This document shows, in pieces, positions 19,666 to 29,578 of a stretch of 64,000 nt of DNA (positions within the stretch are counted from its first letter, which is position 1; each line of letters opens with the position of its first letter). Made by a program: the position numbers and the translations under genes. The DNA is from Pseudomonas ceruminis. Its GTDB lineage: Bacteria; Pseudomonadota; Gammaproteobacteria; Pseudomonadales; Pseudomonadaceae. Below the pieces are notes generated by a model that did not search any database, was not told the DNA's origin, and saw only the letters and a program-made list of their open reading frames with translations. Location of the stretch: NCBI RefSeq assembly GCF_021602025.1, contig NZ_BQHW01000008.1, forward strand, positions 124,001-188,000, read 5' to 3'.

Positions 19666-20586
19666 TCAGGGTGGCAGATGAACGCCGGCCTCTCCTGCCC
19701 GGCGTAACGCCAGCAGCAGTTCGCGCACGCGCGCTGGCAGCTCTCCGGCTGGGTACACCGCGTGCATCTGCGGGTCTTGGCCTGTACTTGATGTCAGGCG
19801 GTAACCTGCGCACACGCGCACCAGGCGGCCGGCCCTGACCTGTACCTCGCCAACCCAGTCTGCCAGGCGGGCGATGCCGGCACCTGCCAGGGTGCTGTGA
19901 TAGACCGCATCGCCCGAGTTCAGGCGCAACCGAGGGTGAGGCCGCAGACTGGTGATCCGGCCATCGCGGCAGAAGTGCCAGGCTTTGAGAATGCGCGGGG
20001 CGGTGTGCAGGATCAGTGCATGTGCACCCAGTTCTTCCGGCAGTTGTGGTGTGCCATGACGCGCCACGTACTCGGGGCTGGCATAAAGGTGGCGTTGATA
20101 GCGCCACAACGGGAAGCCAATCAGCTCGCTTGATTGTGGGAATGCGCCGCGCACCACGAAATCAAGCTTGCCCAGCAACGGGTCCAGGGCCTCATCGCTG
20201 TATTGCACGTCCAGGGTCACCTGCGGGTGGCGCTGGGTAAACGCCGCCAGCACGCCGGGCAGCACATGCTCGCCGAGTAACTGTGGCACGGCAAAGCGGA
20301 TCCAGCCTTGTGCGCTGCCGGTGAGCGCGGCCAACTCGTCAGCGGCGTCGCGTTGCACATCCAGCAAGCGCTCGGCATGGGGTAGCAAGCGCTCGCCCGC
20401 CTCGGTGAGCGTGACGGCATTGGCATTGCGGTTGAGCAACTTGCACCCGGTATTGTCTTCCAGGGTCTGCACCGCCCGCGTCACAGCACTGGGCGAGCGG
20501 CCCAGCGCACGCGCAGCGGCGACGAAGCTGCGCTTGTGCGCGACACTGACGAAGGCCTGTATTTCGCGCAGCATGTCCAACGCCAT
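19666..20586 (-). CDS. LysR-family transcriptional regulator
   Basis: 306 residues from ATG 20586 (MALDMLREIQAFVSVAHKRS). N-terminal winged helix (RSFVAAARALGRSPSAVTRAVQTLEDNTGCKLLNR) and a LysR substrate-binding domain. Divergent from the TSUP permease gene (98-bp gap), which it probably regulates. Confidence 0.9.
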   Translation of the reverse strand: MALDMLREIQAFVSVAHKRSFVAAARALGRSPSAVTRAVQTLEDNTGCKLLNRNANAVTLTEAGERLLPHAERLLDVQRDAADELAALTGSAQGWIRFAVPQLLGEHVLPGVLAAFTQRHPQVTLDVQYSDEALDPLLGKLDFVVRGAFPQSSELIGFPLWRYQRHLYASPEYVARHGTPQLPEELGAHALILHTAPRILKAWHFCRDGRITSLRPHPRLRLNSGDAVYHSTLAGAGIARLADWVGEVQVRAGRLVRVCAGYRLTSSTGQDPQMHAVYPAGELPARVRELLLALRRAGEAGVHLPP

Positions 20587-20684
20587 GGGAGTCCCTTGTT
20601 GCAGTTTTTGCAATGTGGCATTTCACCACAAGCGCGGTGCTTTGTTTAGCCTTGCCGTCTGCTTTCACTGCCTGGAACCGCGTC

Positions 20685-21446
20685 ATGATGGATATTGCCG
20701 TACTCTCCCTGTTCGCCTTTGCCGCTGGGCTGATCGATGCCGCCGTTGGCGGGGGCGGGCTGATTCAGATCCCGGCGTTGTTCAACGTGTTGCCAACGGC
20801 GCAACCGGCGGCGCTACTGGGCAGCAACAAACTGGCATCGGTATGCGGCACAGCCTTCGCGGCCCGTTCATTCATTCGTCGGGTGACCCTGGACTGGGGC
20901 TTGATCGTGCCGGCGGCGCTCAGCGCTTTCGTCATGTCGTTCGCCGGGGCTGCCACGGTGTCGCTGGTGCCGCCCAGCGTGATGCGCCCGGCCGTGTTGG
21001 TGCTGATCGTACTCATGGCGATCTACACCTTCTGCAAGAAGGATTTCGGCACCTTGCACAAGCCTGCGAAGATTGGTCGCAAGGAGCAGTGCCTGGCGGT
21101 GCTGATCGGCGGAGCCATCGGTTTCTACGATGGCCTGTTCGGGCCGGGTACGGGCAGCTTCCTGATCTTTCTGTTCATTCGTTTCTTTGCCCTTGACTTT
21201 CTGCATGCCTCGGCCTCGGCAAAGGTGGTCAATATCGCCACCAACCTGGCTGCGCTGGTGTTCTTCGTGCCGTCTGGCAACGTGCTGTACGCCATTGCCT
21301 TGCCGATGGCTGCGTGCAACATCCTGGGGGCGCTGACCGGGACATGGCTCGCTGTGCGTAAAGGGGCAGGCTTCGTGCGGGGGCTGTTCCTGATCCTGCT
21401 GTGCGTGCTGATAGCCAAGTTGTCCTGGGACCTGCTGGCCGGTTGA
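20685..21446 (+). CDS. TSUP family (TauE/SafE-like) anion exporter
   Basis: 253 residues, eight predicted membrane segments in two repeats. Repeat motifs GLIDAAVGGGGLIQIPAL and GGAIGFYDGLFGPGTGSFLIF are the two TSUP signatures. The family exports or imports sulfite, sulfoacetate or related organosulfur anions. Start at ATG 20685 (an adjacent ATG at 20688 is equally possible). Probably controlled by the divergent LysR. Confidence 0.88.
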   Translation: MMDIAVLSLFAFAAGLIDAAVGGGGLIQIPALFNVLPTAQPAALLGSNKLASVCGTAFAARSFIRRVTLDWGLIVPAALSAFVMSFAGAATVSLVPPSVMRPAVLVLIVLMAIYTFCKKDFGTLHKPAKIGRKEQCLAVLIGGAIGFYDGLFGPGTGSFLIFLFIRFFALDFLHASASAKVVNIATNLAALVFFVPSGNVLYAIALPMAACNILGALTGTWLAVRKGAGFVRGLFLILLCVLIAKLSWDLLAG

Positions 21447-21447
21447 A

Positions 21448-22857
21448 TCAGATCACCTGGCGCTGGGCTTCGGCCTGCTCGACCCGGTTGCGACCCTGGG
21501 CCTTGGCGCGGTATAGCGCGTGGTCCGCGCGTGCCAGCACCTCGTCCAGGTTGGGTGCTGGTTCATCTGCGGCGTAACCGTCCAGGCCGATGCTGACGGT
21601 GATTCTCAGCCGCCCATCATTCTGCGCAACGTGCAGGTCCTGCACGGAGCGGCGCAAGCGTTCGGCGATAAACTTGGCCTGCGCTGGCGCCAGGCCAGGG
21701 AGCATCACCACGAACTCCTCACCGCCCATGCGGGCCAGCAGCTCGCCCTCATGCAACTGGTCTTGCAGGGTGCGGGCAAAAAGGCGCAGTACCTGGTCAC
21801 CCACGGCATGCCCATGCTGGTCGTTGATCGCTTTGAAGTGATCGATGTCGAGCATCATCAAGGTCAGCGGCAGCGCCTGCGCGTGCTGGCGTCGATTGTC
21901 GAGCAGGGTGTTGGCGCGCCGGGTGAAGGCGCTGCGGCTCAGCACGCCAGTCAGGTGATCGATACTGGCCTGTTGTGCCAGGCGGGCCATCAAGCTGCGA
22001 TTGGCCTGGCTGACGCACGCCACCACCAGCGGCCCCAGCACCAGCATGGCGATGCCCAGGCGGGCCGACATAAGCGTGGTGACCCCGTACTCGCTTTGCG
22101 GCACGCTGAAATGCATGAGGTTCTGCGCGACCGCGACGATCAGCGTGCTGCCGGCGGTCAGCGTCAATAGCGACACGAGGAAGGGTGAGTAGGTCCATGC
22201 ACACCACAGCAGCGCAGCGATCGGGAAGGCAATTGCCCCGGGCCCGCCAAACAGGATGCTGACCGCCAATGACGCCAGCAACACCAGCAGGGGGGCCAGG
22301 CGAATTGCCTGGCTGTTGCTGCGCACCAGCACGCGCGCCGAAGGTGCCGTGAGCATTACCGGCAACACCAGCACGCTGGTCGAGAACTGTTCGCTGAACC
22401 AGGCCAGCCACGTTGCTCGCAGCGATTGCTCGAACCACGGGGTGGCCATCAGGCAAGCCAGTGTTGCCGCCACCATAGCGCCTGCCGCGCACGCACCAAA
22501 TACATTGAGGACACCATGCGGGGTACGCAAGCGCCGGTGTGGCCGGGGTAAACGTGACAGGAGCAAGAAGGTGGTCATCACCTCACCCAGGTTGCACAGG
22601 TTCAGCCACAAGGCCGGTGCCCAGTCGCTACCGCACGCCAGGTCGGCGGCAACCATCGCCAGCCAGACCAGGCCGAAGCCAATCGGGCCAGCCTGCCGCG
22701 GGTAGCGTAGCAACACGCCGATCAGCACGGCATTGACCGGCCAGAACAGGGATAACGATTCGATCGGCCGTGCCAGGATCCCGCACAGGGTCATGGCAAA
22801 GGTCAAGCCGAACAGGGCGGCATAGGGCAACACGCGCAATTGGGCTGGAAACACCAT
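21448..22857 (-). CDS. Membrane diguanylate cyclase with MASE1-like sensor
   Basis: 469 residues: ~8 hydrophobic segments of a MASE1-like sensory domain, then a GGDEF domain (HLTGVLSRSAFTRRANTLL, active site ARMGGEEFVVML). Makes c-di-GMP. The position of the RxxD inhibitory site before GGEEF reads HEGE, so product feedback is probably absent. Start at ATG 22857; a TTG at 22872 is an alternative. Stop is 2 bp from the TSUP stop on the other strand. Confidence 0.88.
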   Translation of the reverse strand: MVFPAQLRVLPYAALFGLTFAMTLCGILARPIESLSLFWPVNAVLIGVLLRYPRQAGPIGFGLVWLAMVAADLACGSDWAPALWLNLCNLGEVMTTFLLLSRLPRPHRRLRTPHGVLNVFGACAAGAMVAATLACLMATPWFEQSLRATWLAWFSEQFSTSVLVLPVMLTAPSARVLVRSNSQAIRLAPLLVLLASLAVSILFGGPGAIAFPIAALLWCAWTYSPFLVSLLTLTAGSTLIVAVAQNLMHFSVPQSEYGVTTLMSARLGIAMLVLGPLVVACVSQANRSLMARLAQQASIDHLTGVLSRSAFTRRANTLLDNRRQHAQALPLTLMMLDIDHFKAINDQHGHAVGDQVLRLFARTLQDQLHEGELLARMGGEEFVVMLPGLAPAQAKFIAERLRRSVQDLHVAQNDGRLRITVSIGLDGYAADEPAPNLDEVLARADHALYRAKAQGRNRVEQAEAQRQVI

Positions 22858-23010
22858 AGGTCCGACCGACAAGCGGAAACGAGATCCAGGACAACGGCCG
22901 TAGGCACCTGGGGCAATGACGCGTCAGTGTGTTTCCACAGGGGGCTTGATGTCAATCTGCCGTGATCGTGCGCGATTATGCCAATTTGCTACTGCTGCTT
23001 GCCGCCTTTA

Positions 23011-24840
23011 TTACAGGCCAAAGAACCAAGGCACCATGACGACCGTCACTGCCATTACCAGCAGGGTAAAGGGCACGCCGACCTTGACGAAATCAGCGAA
23101 GCGATATTGGCCAGGGCCTAACACCAAGGTGTTGACCGGCGAAGAGACCGGCGTCATGAATGCCGCCGAGGCCGCCAGGGCCACAGTCATGGCGAAGGGG
23201 TAGGGCGACAGTCCCAACTGGGCCGCCGTGCTGATCGCCACAGGTGCCATCAGCACGGCGGTGGCAGTGTTGGAGATGAACAGGCCGATGACCGCCGTTA
23301 CGGTGAACAGGCAGGCAAGCATGGCGATTGGCCCGGCGCCGCCTAGTAGGCTGACCAGGCCACCCACGGCAAGGTCGATGCCGCCGGTTGTCTGCAAGGC
23401 CTGGGCGAACGGCAGCATGCCGACGATCAGCACCAGGCTTTGCCAATGGATGGCCCGATAGGCGCTGTCCATATCAATGCAGCGCCCTGCACCCATCAGC
23501 AGGCAACCTATCAGTGCGGCAATGACGTTGGGCACTGCACCGGTGACCATCAGGCCGACCATCACCGCCAGGCTGATCAGGGCATACGGCGCGCGCGCGC
23601 GTGCCGGTGCAACCTGGTCGATCTCGGCGGGCAGGCTCAACACCAGAAAGTCCTTTGGCTGGCCTTGCAGCTGACGCACGGCTTTCCAGGGGCCGACCAC
23701 CAGCAACGTGTCGCCCAGGCGCAGGGGCTCCTCCACCAGGTTCTCGTCGATCGCCCCCTGGTCGCGGCGCAGGCCGACCACGTTGAGGTCGTAGCGGCTG
23801 CGAAAGGCCAGGTCCAGGATGCTTTTGCCGATCAGTTGCGAGCCCGGTGGCAGGGACACTTCGGCCATGCCCAGTTCCTGGGACTGGTCGATGAAGTAGG
23901 CGGCCTTGAAGTGCAGCGGCTCCAGTTGCATGGTCTGGCACAGGCTGCGCAAGTCGTCGCGGTTGGCGAACAGGTCGAGCAACAGTACATCACCCTGGTG
24001 CAGGACGGTGCTGGAGCTGGCGGCGATCACCCGGGTGGTGAATTTGTGCTGGCGCTCGATGCCTATCACGTTGGCGCCATGGCGGGTGCGCAACTGCAGC
24101 TCACCAAGGGTATGGCCGATCAGCGGCGAGTGGGGGCGAATGCGCAGGCGCCGCTCGCGGCCGTTGAGCTTGTAGTCCAGCACCAGGTCCAGCAAAGTGC
24201 GGCGGCTTTCAACCCGGCCGTCCTTGCGCACTTCACCGTTGAGCCAGTGGCGCGTCAGCAACATGTAGCCGACGCCGAGTACCAGGACCACCAGGCCGAA
24301 CGGGGTGAAACTGAAAAAGCTGAAACCGGGCTCGCCGTGGCGCATCAGCTCGCTGTGCACCACCACGTTGGGCGGGGTGGCCACCAGGCTGAGCATGCCG
24401 CTGATCAGGCCGGCGAAGCTGAGCGGCATCATCAGGCGGCTAGGCGAAATTTGCAGGCGTGCGGCAATGCTCAGGACCACCGGGATGAAAATGGCCACCA
24501 CGCCGGTCGAACTCATCACCGAGCCCAGCAGGGCCACCGACACCATCAATAACACCAACAGGCGTGCCTCGCTGTTGCCGGCCCGTTCGCTCATCCACTC
24601 GCCGATTCGGTAGGCGATACCGGTGCGTACCAGCCCTTCGCCAATGACGAACAGGGCTGCGATCAGTACCACACTGGGATCGCTGAAGCCGGCCAGGGCC
24701 TGCTCGACGCTGAGAATCCCCGACAGCGGCAATGCGAGGATGACCAGGAGTGCGACGACGTCCATGCGTGGACGGTTGATGACGAAGAGTACGACGACGA
24801 CAGCCAGCAGGCCGAGGACCCAGAGCAGTTCCTGGTTCAT
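23011..24840 (-). CDS. DASS/SLC13-type permease with two RCK_C domains
   Basis: 609 residues from ATG 24840 ([17 protein letters not shown]). Two halves of a 12-TM ion-transporter-superfamily carrier flank a cytoplasmic insert with two TrkA-C/RCK_C domains (about residues 215-385). Helical-hairpin signatures [10 protein letters not shown] and [13 protein letters not shown] form the sodium/anion sites. Substrates of relatives include sulfate and dicarboxylates; the exact one is unknown. Standalone gene. Confidence 0.85.
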   Translation of the reverse strand: MNQELLWVLGLLAVVVVLFVINRPRMDVVALLVILALPLSGILSVEQALAGFSDPSVVLIAALFVIGEGLVRTGIAYRIGEWMSERAGNSEARLLVLLMVSVALLGSVMSSTGVVAIFIPVVLSIAARLQISPSRLMMPLSFAGLISGMLSLVATPPNVVVHSELMRHGEPGFSFFSFTPFGLVVLVLGVGYMLLTRHWLNGEVRKDGRVESRRTLLDLVLDYKLNGRERRLRIRPHSPLIGHTLGELQLRTRHGANVIGIERQHKFTTRVIAASSSTVLHQGDVLLLDLFANRDDLRSLCQTMQLEPLHFKAAYFIDQSQELGMAEVSLPPGSQLIGKSILDLAFRSRYDLNVVGLRRDQGAIDENLVEEPLRLGDTLLVVGPWKAVRQLQGQPKDFLVLSLPAEIDQVAPARARAPYALISLAVMVGLMVTGAVPNVIAALIGCLLMGAGRCIDMDSAYRAIHWQSLVLIVGMLPFAQALQTTGGIDLAVGGLVSLLGGAGPIAMLACLFTVTAVIGLFISNTATAVLMAPVAISTAAQLGLSPYPFAMTVALAASAAFMTPVSSPVNTLVLGPGQYRFADFVKVGVPFTLLVMAVTVVMVPWFFGL

Positions 24841-24987
24841 GGGGCGGGGTGTTCCTTCACACAAGAGGGCACGCAAGACAGTAGCATTCAGTGTGACAGC
24901 GTGTGGTGAAGCAAGTGTTGATGAGGGTCAGCGGGGCGTGTTGCTGGCGCGCTGGTGCTTCGCGCGCATGGATGTGCCGGCAGTGCA

Positions 24988-25011
24988 TGAGGGCAGGCCG
25001 GCCTGCCCTCA
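24988..25011. repeat. Perfect 24-bp palindrome
   Basis: TGAGGGCAGGCC followed by its exact reverse complement, with no loop, 14 bp beyond the stop of the glycine-zipper gene. No U tract. Could be a terminator hairpin or a protein-binding palindrome. Confidence 0.7.
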
Positions 25012-25024
25012 CAAGGCTGGGTAA

Positions 25025-25411
25025 TCAATGACGGTGGCGGCGGTGCTTCTTGCCGTTGTCGTCAGCCAGGTGGTTGCCGATGGCGCCACCAGCCGCGCCA
25101 CCTAGGCCAGCACCGATGGTCGAACCCGCCGAACCGCCCACCTTGCCGCCCAGCAGCGAGCCGCCAGCCGAGCCCAGGCCACCGCCAATGGCGGCTTCGG
25201 TTCGGTTTCCTTTGCGCGCAGCGACCGCGCTACCCGCTGCGCCGCCCAGGCCGGCGCCAATGGCCGCGCCCGTGCTGCCGCCCATCTGTTTACCGACAAC
25301 GTTACCCAGGACACCCCCCAGGCCACCGCCAATGGCGGCAGTACCGTCACCGGCGAAAGCGCCTTGGCACAGCAGCAGGCCAAGGGCGAGGGAAGGCAAA
25401 GTCAGACGCAT
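25025..25411 (-). CDS. Exported glycine-zipper protein with His-rich tail
   Basis: 128 residues. Signal peptide ends near GAFA-GD. The mature part consists of repeated glycine-zipper units (AIGGGLGGVLGNVVGKQMGG; AAIGAGLGGAAGSAVA; TIGAGLGGAAGGAIG) able to insert in or line membranes, and ends KKHRRHRH, a possible metal- or polyanion-binding tail. Function unknown; outer-membrane-associated by analogy with glycine-zipper lipoproteins. Confidence 0.75.
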   Translation of the reverse strand: MRLTLPSLALGLLLCQGAFAGDGTAAIGGGLGGVLGNVVGKQMGGSTGAAIGAGLGGAAGSAVAARKGNRTEAAIGGGLGSAGGSLLGGKVGGSAGSTIGAGLGGAAGGAIGNHLADDNGKKHRRHRH

Positions 25412-25462
25412 GATAAGAGCCTCGGAAAAATCATCAGGTTTAAAGTGGATTGAAAAGACGTC

Positions 25463-25645
25463 TTAGCGGTAATCGCGGTCACGGTAGCGGCGATCATCAT
25501 CGTCGCGGTTGTAACGCTGGTGGTGACGGTGGTCGCGATCGCTATCGCGCCAGCCGCCGTCGTCATCACGATAATGGTGGTGGTGGCAACCGGCGATGAG
25601 TAGAAAGGCGGCGATCAGCGAAAGGCTTGCAAGGCGGGGTATCAC
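25463..25645 (-). CDS. Small lipoprotein rich in His, Asp and Arg
   Basis: 60 residues from GTG 25645 with AAGGAC upstream. Lipobox LLIAGC, then HHHHYRDDDGGWRDSDRDHR and an Arg/Asp tail of low complexity. Likely a periplasm-facing lipoprotein able to bind metal ions. 51 bp upstream of the glycine-zipper gene, same strand, so possibly co-transcribed. Confidence 0.65.
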   Translation of the reverse strand: MIPRLASLSLIAAFLLIAGCHHHHYRDDDGGWRDSDRDHRHHQRYNRDDDDRRYRDRDYR

Positions 25646-25865
25646 GGTATAGGTCCTTGATCCGCAAAGGTTTACGGGGCACTTCCTGAGACTGTGATCG
25701 ATCCATTTGGTTTCCTTGGCGGGCAATATTTTGCCGCGACGGTGATGAGCGGCGTGCTTGCCGGCTGCTGTTCTGTCCCGTTGGGTCATGGCTTGCCTGG
25801 CGTACCGGCCCTAGAATTCACCCAGGCCGCATTGAAGATGGCTATCTGCCGCACGGTGAATCACG

Positions 25866-27026
25866 ATGATCGCCCATACTCCGACGCTGTTCGCCGCCGT
25901 CGCCCTGGTTGCGACGATCCTGGCCTTTTGCCTGTTGCTGGTTGGTCAGCCCAACCGTCGCGACAACCTCTGGCTGACTGGTTGCGGCTTGCTCGCCCAT
26001 GCGTTGGCCTATGTCTGCTACACCGTTTATGGGCATGCGCCGTTATGGTTGAGCTATGGCTTGGGTAACAGCCTGCTTTCGCTGGCCCTGGCGTTTTATT
26101 CGGCGAGCCTGTTTCGCGTGCGTGAGCAAGCGGTGCCCGGGTGGCGGATCTTCGCTCTCCCGGCGCTCATGCTGGTAGGCCTGATGCTGCTGCTCGATAC
26201 CCTGGAACCGCGCATGCTGCTGGCGAGCCTGGTGCTGATGCTGCAGTGTGGGATGATCCTGTACTGGGCCCGCCGCCACGTCGAGCGGCCGGGCAGGGCG
26301 CACCTGTTGTTGGAAATCGGCGCCCTGATCAGCCTGGTCGGCCTGGGCATGCGCGCGTGGGCGGTGGCCACTGGCACGGCCGGGGAAATGCGCTACGACA
26401 CCAGCAACCTCAAGCAGAGCATTTCTGTGGCCATCGGCACGGTCACGGTGATGATGTTTTCCATCGGTCTGGTACTGATGGCCAAGGAGCGCAGTGAATC
26501 ACGCTTGCAGCACCTGGCCTTGCGCGATGTGCTCACGGGCACCTACAACCGCCGGGCGATTCTCGAGCGTTTTGCCGTTGAAGTAGACCGCGCCCGGGAG
26601 GAGCAGAGCCACCTGGCCGTGGCAATGATCGACATCGACCACTTCAAACAGATCAATGACCTGTACGGCCATCAAGCCGGCGACGAGGTGCTGTGCCATT
26701 GCGTACGTCAGTTGCAACAGCGCATGCGCCAAGGCGATAGCCTTGGGCGTTATGGGGGTGAGGAGTTTCTGCTGCTGTTGCCCCATGCCGATCGCGAAGG
26801 GGCCATGACCGCTTTGCAAGCCTTGCGTGAGGCCGTTGCCAGCACGCCAGCGCAGTTTGCCGGTGACACCATTGCGCTGCGTTTCAGCGTGGGCCTATGG
26901 TGCGGGGTACCCGCCCCCCATGACAGCACCGCGAGCCTGTTGGCCCAGGCTGACGCGGCGTTGTATCAGGCCAAGGCCGGCGGGCGCAACGCCGTGCACA
27001 TGGCGGCGTTGCTGAGCCTTGGTTGA
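25866..27026 (+). CDS. Membrane diguanylate cyclase (GGDEF) with I-site
   Basis: 386 residues: six to seven N-terminal membrane segments (residues ~5-205) and a GGDEF domain (LTGTYNRRAILERF, GRYGGEEFLLLLPHAD). The RxxD inhibitory site is intact (RQGD five residues before GGEEF), so c-di-GMP feedback is expected, unlike the cyclase at 21448. Sensory input unknown. Confidence 0.88.
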   Translation: MIAHTPTLFAAVALVATILAFCLLLVGQPNRRDNLWLTGCGLLAHALAYVCYTVYGHAPLWLSYGLGNSLLSLALAFYSASLFRVREQAVPGWRIFALPALMLVGLMLLLDTLEPRMLLASLVLMLQCGMILYWARRHVERPGRAHLLLEIGALISLVGLGMRAWAVATGTAGEMRYDTSNLKQSISVAIGTVTVMMFSIGLVLMAKERSESRLQHLALRDVLTGTYNRRAILERFAVEVDRAREEQSHLAVAMIDIDHFKQINDLYGHQAGDEVLCHCVRQLQQRMRQGDSLGRYGGEEFLLLLPHADREGAMTALQALREAVASTPAQFAGDTIALRFSVGLWCGVPAPHDSTASLLAQADAALYQAKAGGRNAVHMAALLSLG

Positions 27027-27027
27027 A

Positions 27028-27330
27028 TCACGACGCCGGGTGAATGGCCAGCACCACACCGTTGGTGATCTGCACCATCACATAATGATCGCCCATGCGC
27101 ACCCAGTGGCTCTCCTTTTCAGGGGCTGGCAAGCCCCGGGCTTTCCAATCCTTGACCGCTGCATCCTCACGTTTGTACTGGTCGGGCGCCTTGTCCCCCA
27201 CCGTCAGTTCGCGGTTGTGGGTTTGTGGGGCGGTCACGCTGTCTTGCGATGATTCGGCCGCCAGCACAGGGAGCGTCGGGCTGAGGAGGGCAGCAAAGGC
27301 CAGGGCGGTTACCAGCGGGCGTTTTTTCAT
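27028..27330 (-). CDS. RcnB-family periplasmic protein
   Basis: 100 residues from ATG 27330 (MKKRPLVTALAFAALLSPTLPVLA), signal peptide then an RcnB-like domain ending HWVRMGDHYVMVQITNGVVLAIHPAS. E. coli RcnB modulates nickel/cobalt efflux; many Pseudomonas paralogues are uncharacterised. Convergent with the diguanylate cyclase (2 bp apart) and divergent from the flavoprotein operon. Confidence 0.75.
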   Translation of the reverse strand: MKKRPLVTALAFAALLSPTLPVLAAESSQDSVTAPQTHNRELTVGDKAPDQYKREDAAVKDWKARGLPAPEKESHWVRMGDHYVMVQITNGVVLAIHPAS

Positions 27331-27420
27331 CAGTAGCTCCAACGAAGGGGTTCGTTGTGTAGGACTATCGATCGGCGCGAGCATTCAAATTAATTGGCCA
27401 AGGGTGCTGGGCTTATAGCC

Positions 27421-27444
27421 AATCGATCTTCCTATATATCGATT
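27421..27444. promoter_or_regulatory. Inverted repeat upstream of the SQR-like gene
   Basis: AATCGAT-N10-ATCGATT in the 163-bp divergent region between the RcnB-like and SQR-like genes, overlapping an AT-rich TATATAT stretch. Candidate operator; no regulator is linked. Confidence 0.4.
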
Positions 27445-27493
27445 CTGTGTAATGCTTTGAGTTTGCATGACAGTTCGCAAGGAGGCGGTAAAC

Positions 27494-28690
27494 ATGTCAA
27501 CTCAGCATCATATTGTCATCGTGGGTGGCGGCGTTGGCGGCACGATGTTGGCCAACCAGCTGGTGCGAAAGCTGTATCCGGAACTGGGCAGTGGCAAGGT
27601 GCGCATCACGTTGCTGTCCGATTCGCCAGACCACTTCTACAAGCCCGCCTTCATGTATGTGGCCTTCGACAGTTTTTTCGAGCAGGAGCTCAAGCGCCCC
27701 GAGCGCTCCTTGCTGCGCCCGGAGATCGACTTCCGCGTAGAGAAGGTGGACCGTTTCGATTTCCCCGGGCAGTGCCTGCACACGGCCTCCGGCAAACGCG
27801 TGAGCTATGACTTCCTGGTCATCGCCACAGGCTGTGTACCCGCGCCGGAGCGCATCGAAGGCTTGCCCGAGGCGGGCGATCACTTCTACCAGTATGCTGC
27901 CGCTCGGCAACTGGCCCAGCGTCTGACGACCATCAAGCAGGGGCGCATCTTCATCACGGTGTCTTTCCCGCAAACCCCCAACGTACCGCACCAATGTGGC
28001 ATCGCCCCGGTGGAAACCACGCTGATGCTGGATGATTTGCTGCGCCGCCGTGGGGTGCGCGACAAGGTCGAGATCATCTATACGTACCCCACCACGGCGC
28101 AACTGCTGCGCAACTGCCTGTTTCTGCAGCGGCCGACGGGTGAGGTGCTGCCGACGATTTTCAGCCAACGCGCAATCCAGCACCAGCGGGGGTTCACCCT
28201 TGACCGGGTCGACCCGGATGCACGGGTGGCCTATTCAAAAGAAGGCCAGGCGCAGCCGTTCGACATTCTCATGGCCACACCGCCCATCCGTGCGGTGGAT
28301 GCCGTGCTGGCCAGTGGCGTATCGCAGTCGGCCAATGATGAAGGCTGGCTGCCGACCAATCATGAGACCTTGCAGGTGTATGGCCTGGAGCGGGTCTATG
28401 TCATCGGCGATACCGTCGACCTGCCGGTGAGTAAGGCGGGGGGCAGTTGCCATAACCAGGCACCGGTGATCGCCAACAACATCGCGGGTGAGATTCGCCT
28501 TGGCGCCCCTTGCGCCGTCTACGACGGCAAGGTTCAGGCCGTGGCGCAGATGGGCCTGGATGCGGGCATGCCGCTGACTTACGACTACACCCGCGATGTA
28601 TTGCCAACGCCGCCGACCAAACTGGGTGGCCTGCTGCGCAATGGTTTCAACCGCGGTTTGTACTGGGCCGTGGCCCGAGGAATGTTGTGA
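27494..28690 (+). CDS. Sulfide:quinone oxidoreductase-like FAD protein
   Basis: 398 residues. FAD dinucleotide fold HHIVIVGGGVGGTMLANQLV at the N-terminus and VYVIGDTVDLPVSKAGG near residue 310. Cysteines occur in ATGCVPAP and PHQCGIAPVE, positions like those of SQR-type enzymes that carry sulfur. The start has an exact AAGGAGG site. Followed after 18 bp by a DUF1641 gene, an association typical of SQR-type flavoproteins. Acts at the inner membrane passing electrons to quinone; substrate not proven. Confidence 0.82.
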   Translation: MSTQHHIVIVGGGVGGTMLANQLVRKLYPELGSGKVRITLLSDSPDHFYKPAFMYVAFDSFFEQELKRPERSLLRPEIDFRVEKVDRFDFPGQCLHTASGKRVSYDFLVIATGCVPAPERIEGLPEAGDHFYQYAAARQLAQRLTTIKQGRIFITVSFPQTPNVPHQCGIAPVETTLMLDDLLRRRGVRDKVEIIYTYPTTAQLLRNCLFLQRPTGEVLPTIFSQRAIQHQRGFTLDRVDPDARVAYSKEGQAQPFDILMATPPIRAVDAVLASGVSQSANDEGWLPTNHETLQVYGLERVYVIGDTVDLPVSKAGGSCHNQAPVIANNIAGEIRLGAPCAVYDGKVQAVAQMGLDAGMPLTYDYTRDVLPTPPTKLGGLLRNGFNRGLYWAVARGML

Positions 28691-28708
28691 GCGATGGAGA
28701 GCAATGCC

Positions 28709-29074
28709 ATGAATACCGTTGAAACGAACCCAGCCTCGGTCGGCAATCCGGGGCTGCAAGCCCTGCTGGACAAGCTGCAGCCGCTGCTTGATGGCGGCCG
28801 GCTGAACAATATCGTTGATGTGTTATCGCTAGGGGCAGACCTAGTGGACATGGTCGATGCTGCGCTGGTGGAAAAGCTCGCGGTGCAGTTCGAGGAGTTC
28901 ACGGCGCTCAATTGGGTGGTCGGCAATGCCGTGCGAAGCGCCAAGCGCCAGGGCGAGCAAGACGCGTCCGCGCTCGGCACGCTGGCCTTGCTTCGCTTGC
29001 TGCAAGACCCCGATACCCGCCGAGGGTTGACGTTGGTGCTGCGCACGCTGCAGGCGATCGGGCGCCAGTGCTGA
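28709..29074 (+). CDS. DUF1641 protein, partner of SQR-like flavoprotein
   Basis: 121 residues, helical: ALLDKLQPLLDGGRLNNIVDVLSLGADLVDM is the DUF1641 core. ATG 28709 has GGAGAG at good spacing; ATG 28694 is an alternative. Co-occurs with SQR/formate-dehydrogenase-type oxidoreductases; molecular role unknown. Co-transcribed with the flavoprotein. Confidence 0.8.
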   Translation: MNTVETNPASVGNPGLQALLDKLQPLLDGGRLNNIVDVLSLGADLVDMVDAALVEKLAVQFEEFTALNWVVGNAVRSAKRQGEQDASALGTLALLRLLQDPDTRRGLTLVLRTLQAIGRQC

Positions 29075-29125
29075 CGCTGGAGGCGCCACGGTGCTAGAGT
29101 CGCTGTTTTTTGAGTGGGGAAGGGC

Positions 29126-29476
29126 ATGCGCAAGGTATTGTTGGTGTTGGCTGTGGCAGCGCTGGGTGGCTGTGCATCAGCGGCCATGGACACGGCACGT
29201 GGTGGCAAGCCGACCGCTCAACTCGCCTCGCAGAAAGCGCCCGAGCTGGTGGCCCAATGTATCCAGTTCAGTTGGCAGAAAGAGGACGTGTTCGGCGAGG
29301 ATGCCAGTGGTTATCTGGAGCCGCGCAAGCAGGGCGGGCTGACTGTCTATACCCGTGAAGCGGAGTCGTTCGTGGATGTCTACCCACAAGCCGACGGTAC
29401 GCGGGTGGATTACTACGCGCAGAAGAACGATGGCGTGGCATTGCAGCGCCGGGCGGCGGCAGCGACCTGCCTGTAA
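29126..29476 (+). CDS. Putative lipoprotein
   Basis: 116 residues from ATG 29126 with GGGGAAGG upstream. Signal peptide with lipobox AALGGC. The mature part has two cysteines (AQCIQFSW, AATCL) that could form a disulfide. Conserved Pseudomonas hypothetical; no function recognised. Confidence 0.68.
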   Translation: MRKVLLVLAVAALGGCASAAMDTARGGKPTAQLASQKAPELVAQCIQFSWQKEDVFGEDASGYLEPRKQGGLTVYTREAESFVDVYPQADGTRVDYYAQKNDGVALQRRAAAATCL

Positions 29477-29578
29477 CCCAAGCTGCGCGGGAGGCGCCAC
29501 CAGGGCAACGGCGCTGGCGGCGCGTGGCAGCAGCGCCACTCGCCTTAGCGCTATGCCCTACAGGCGATCAACGCGGGA

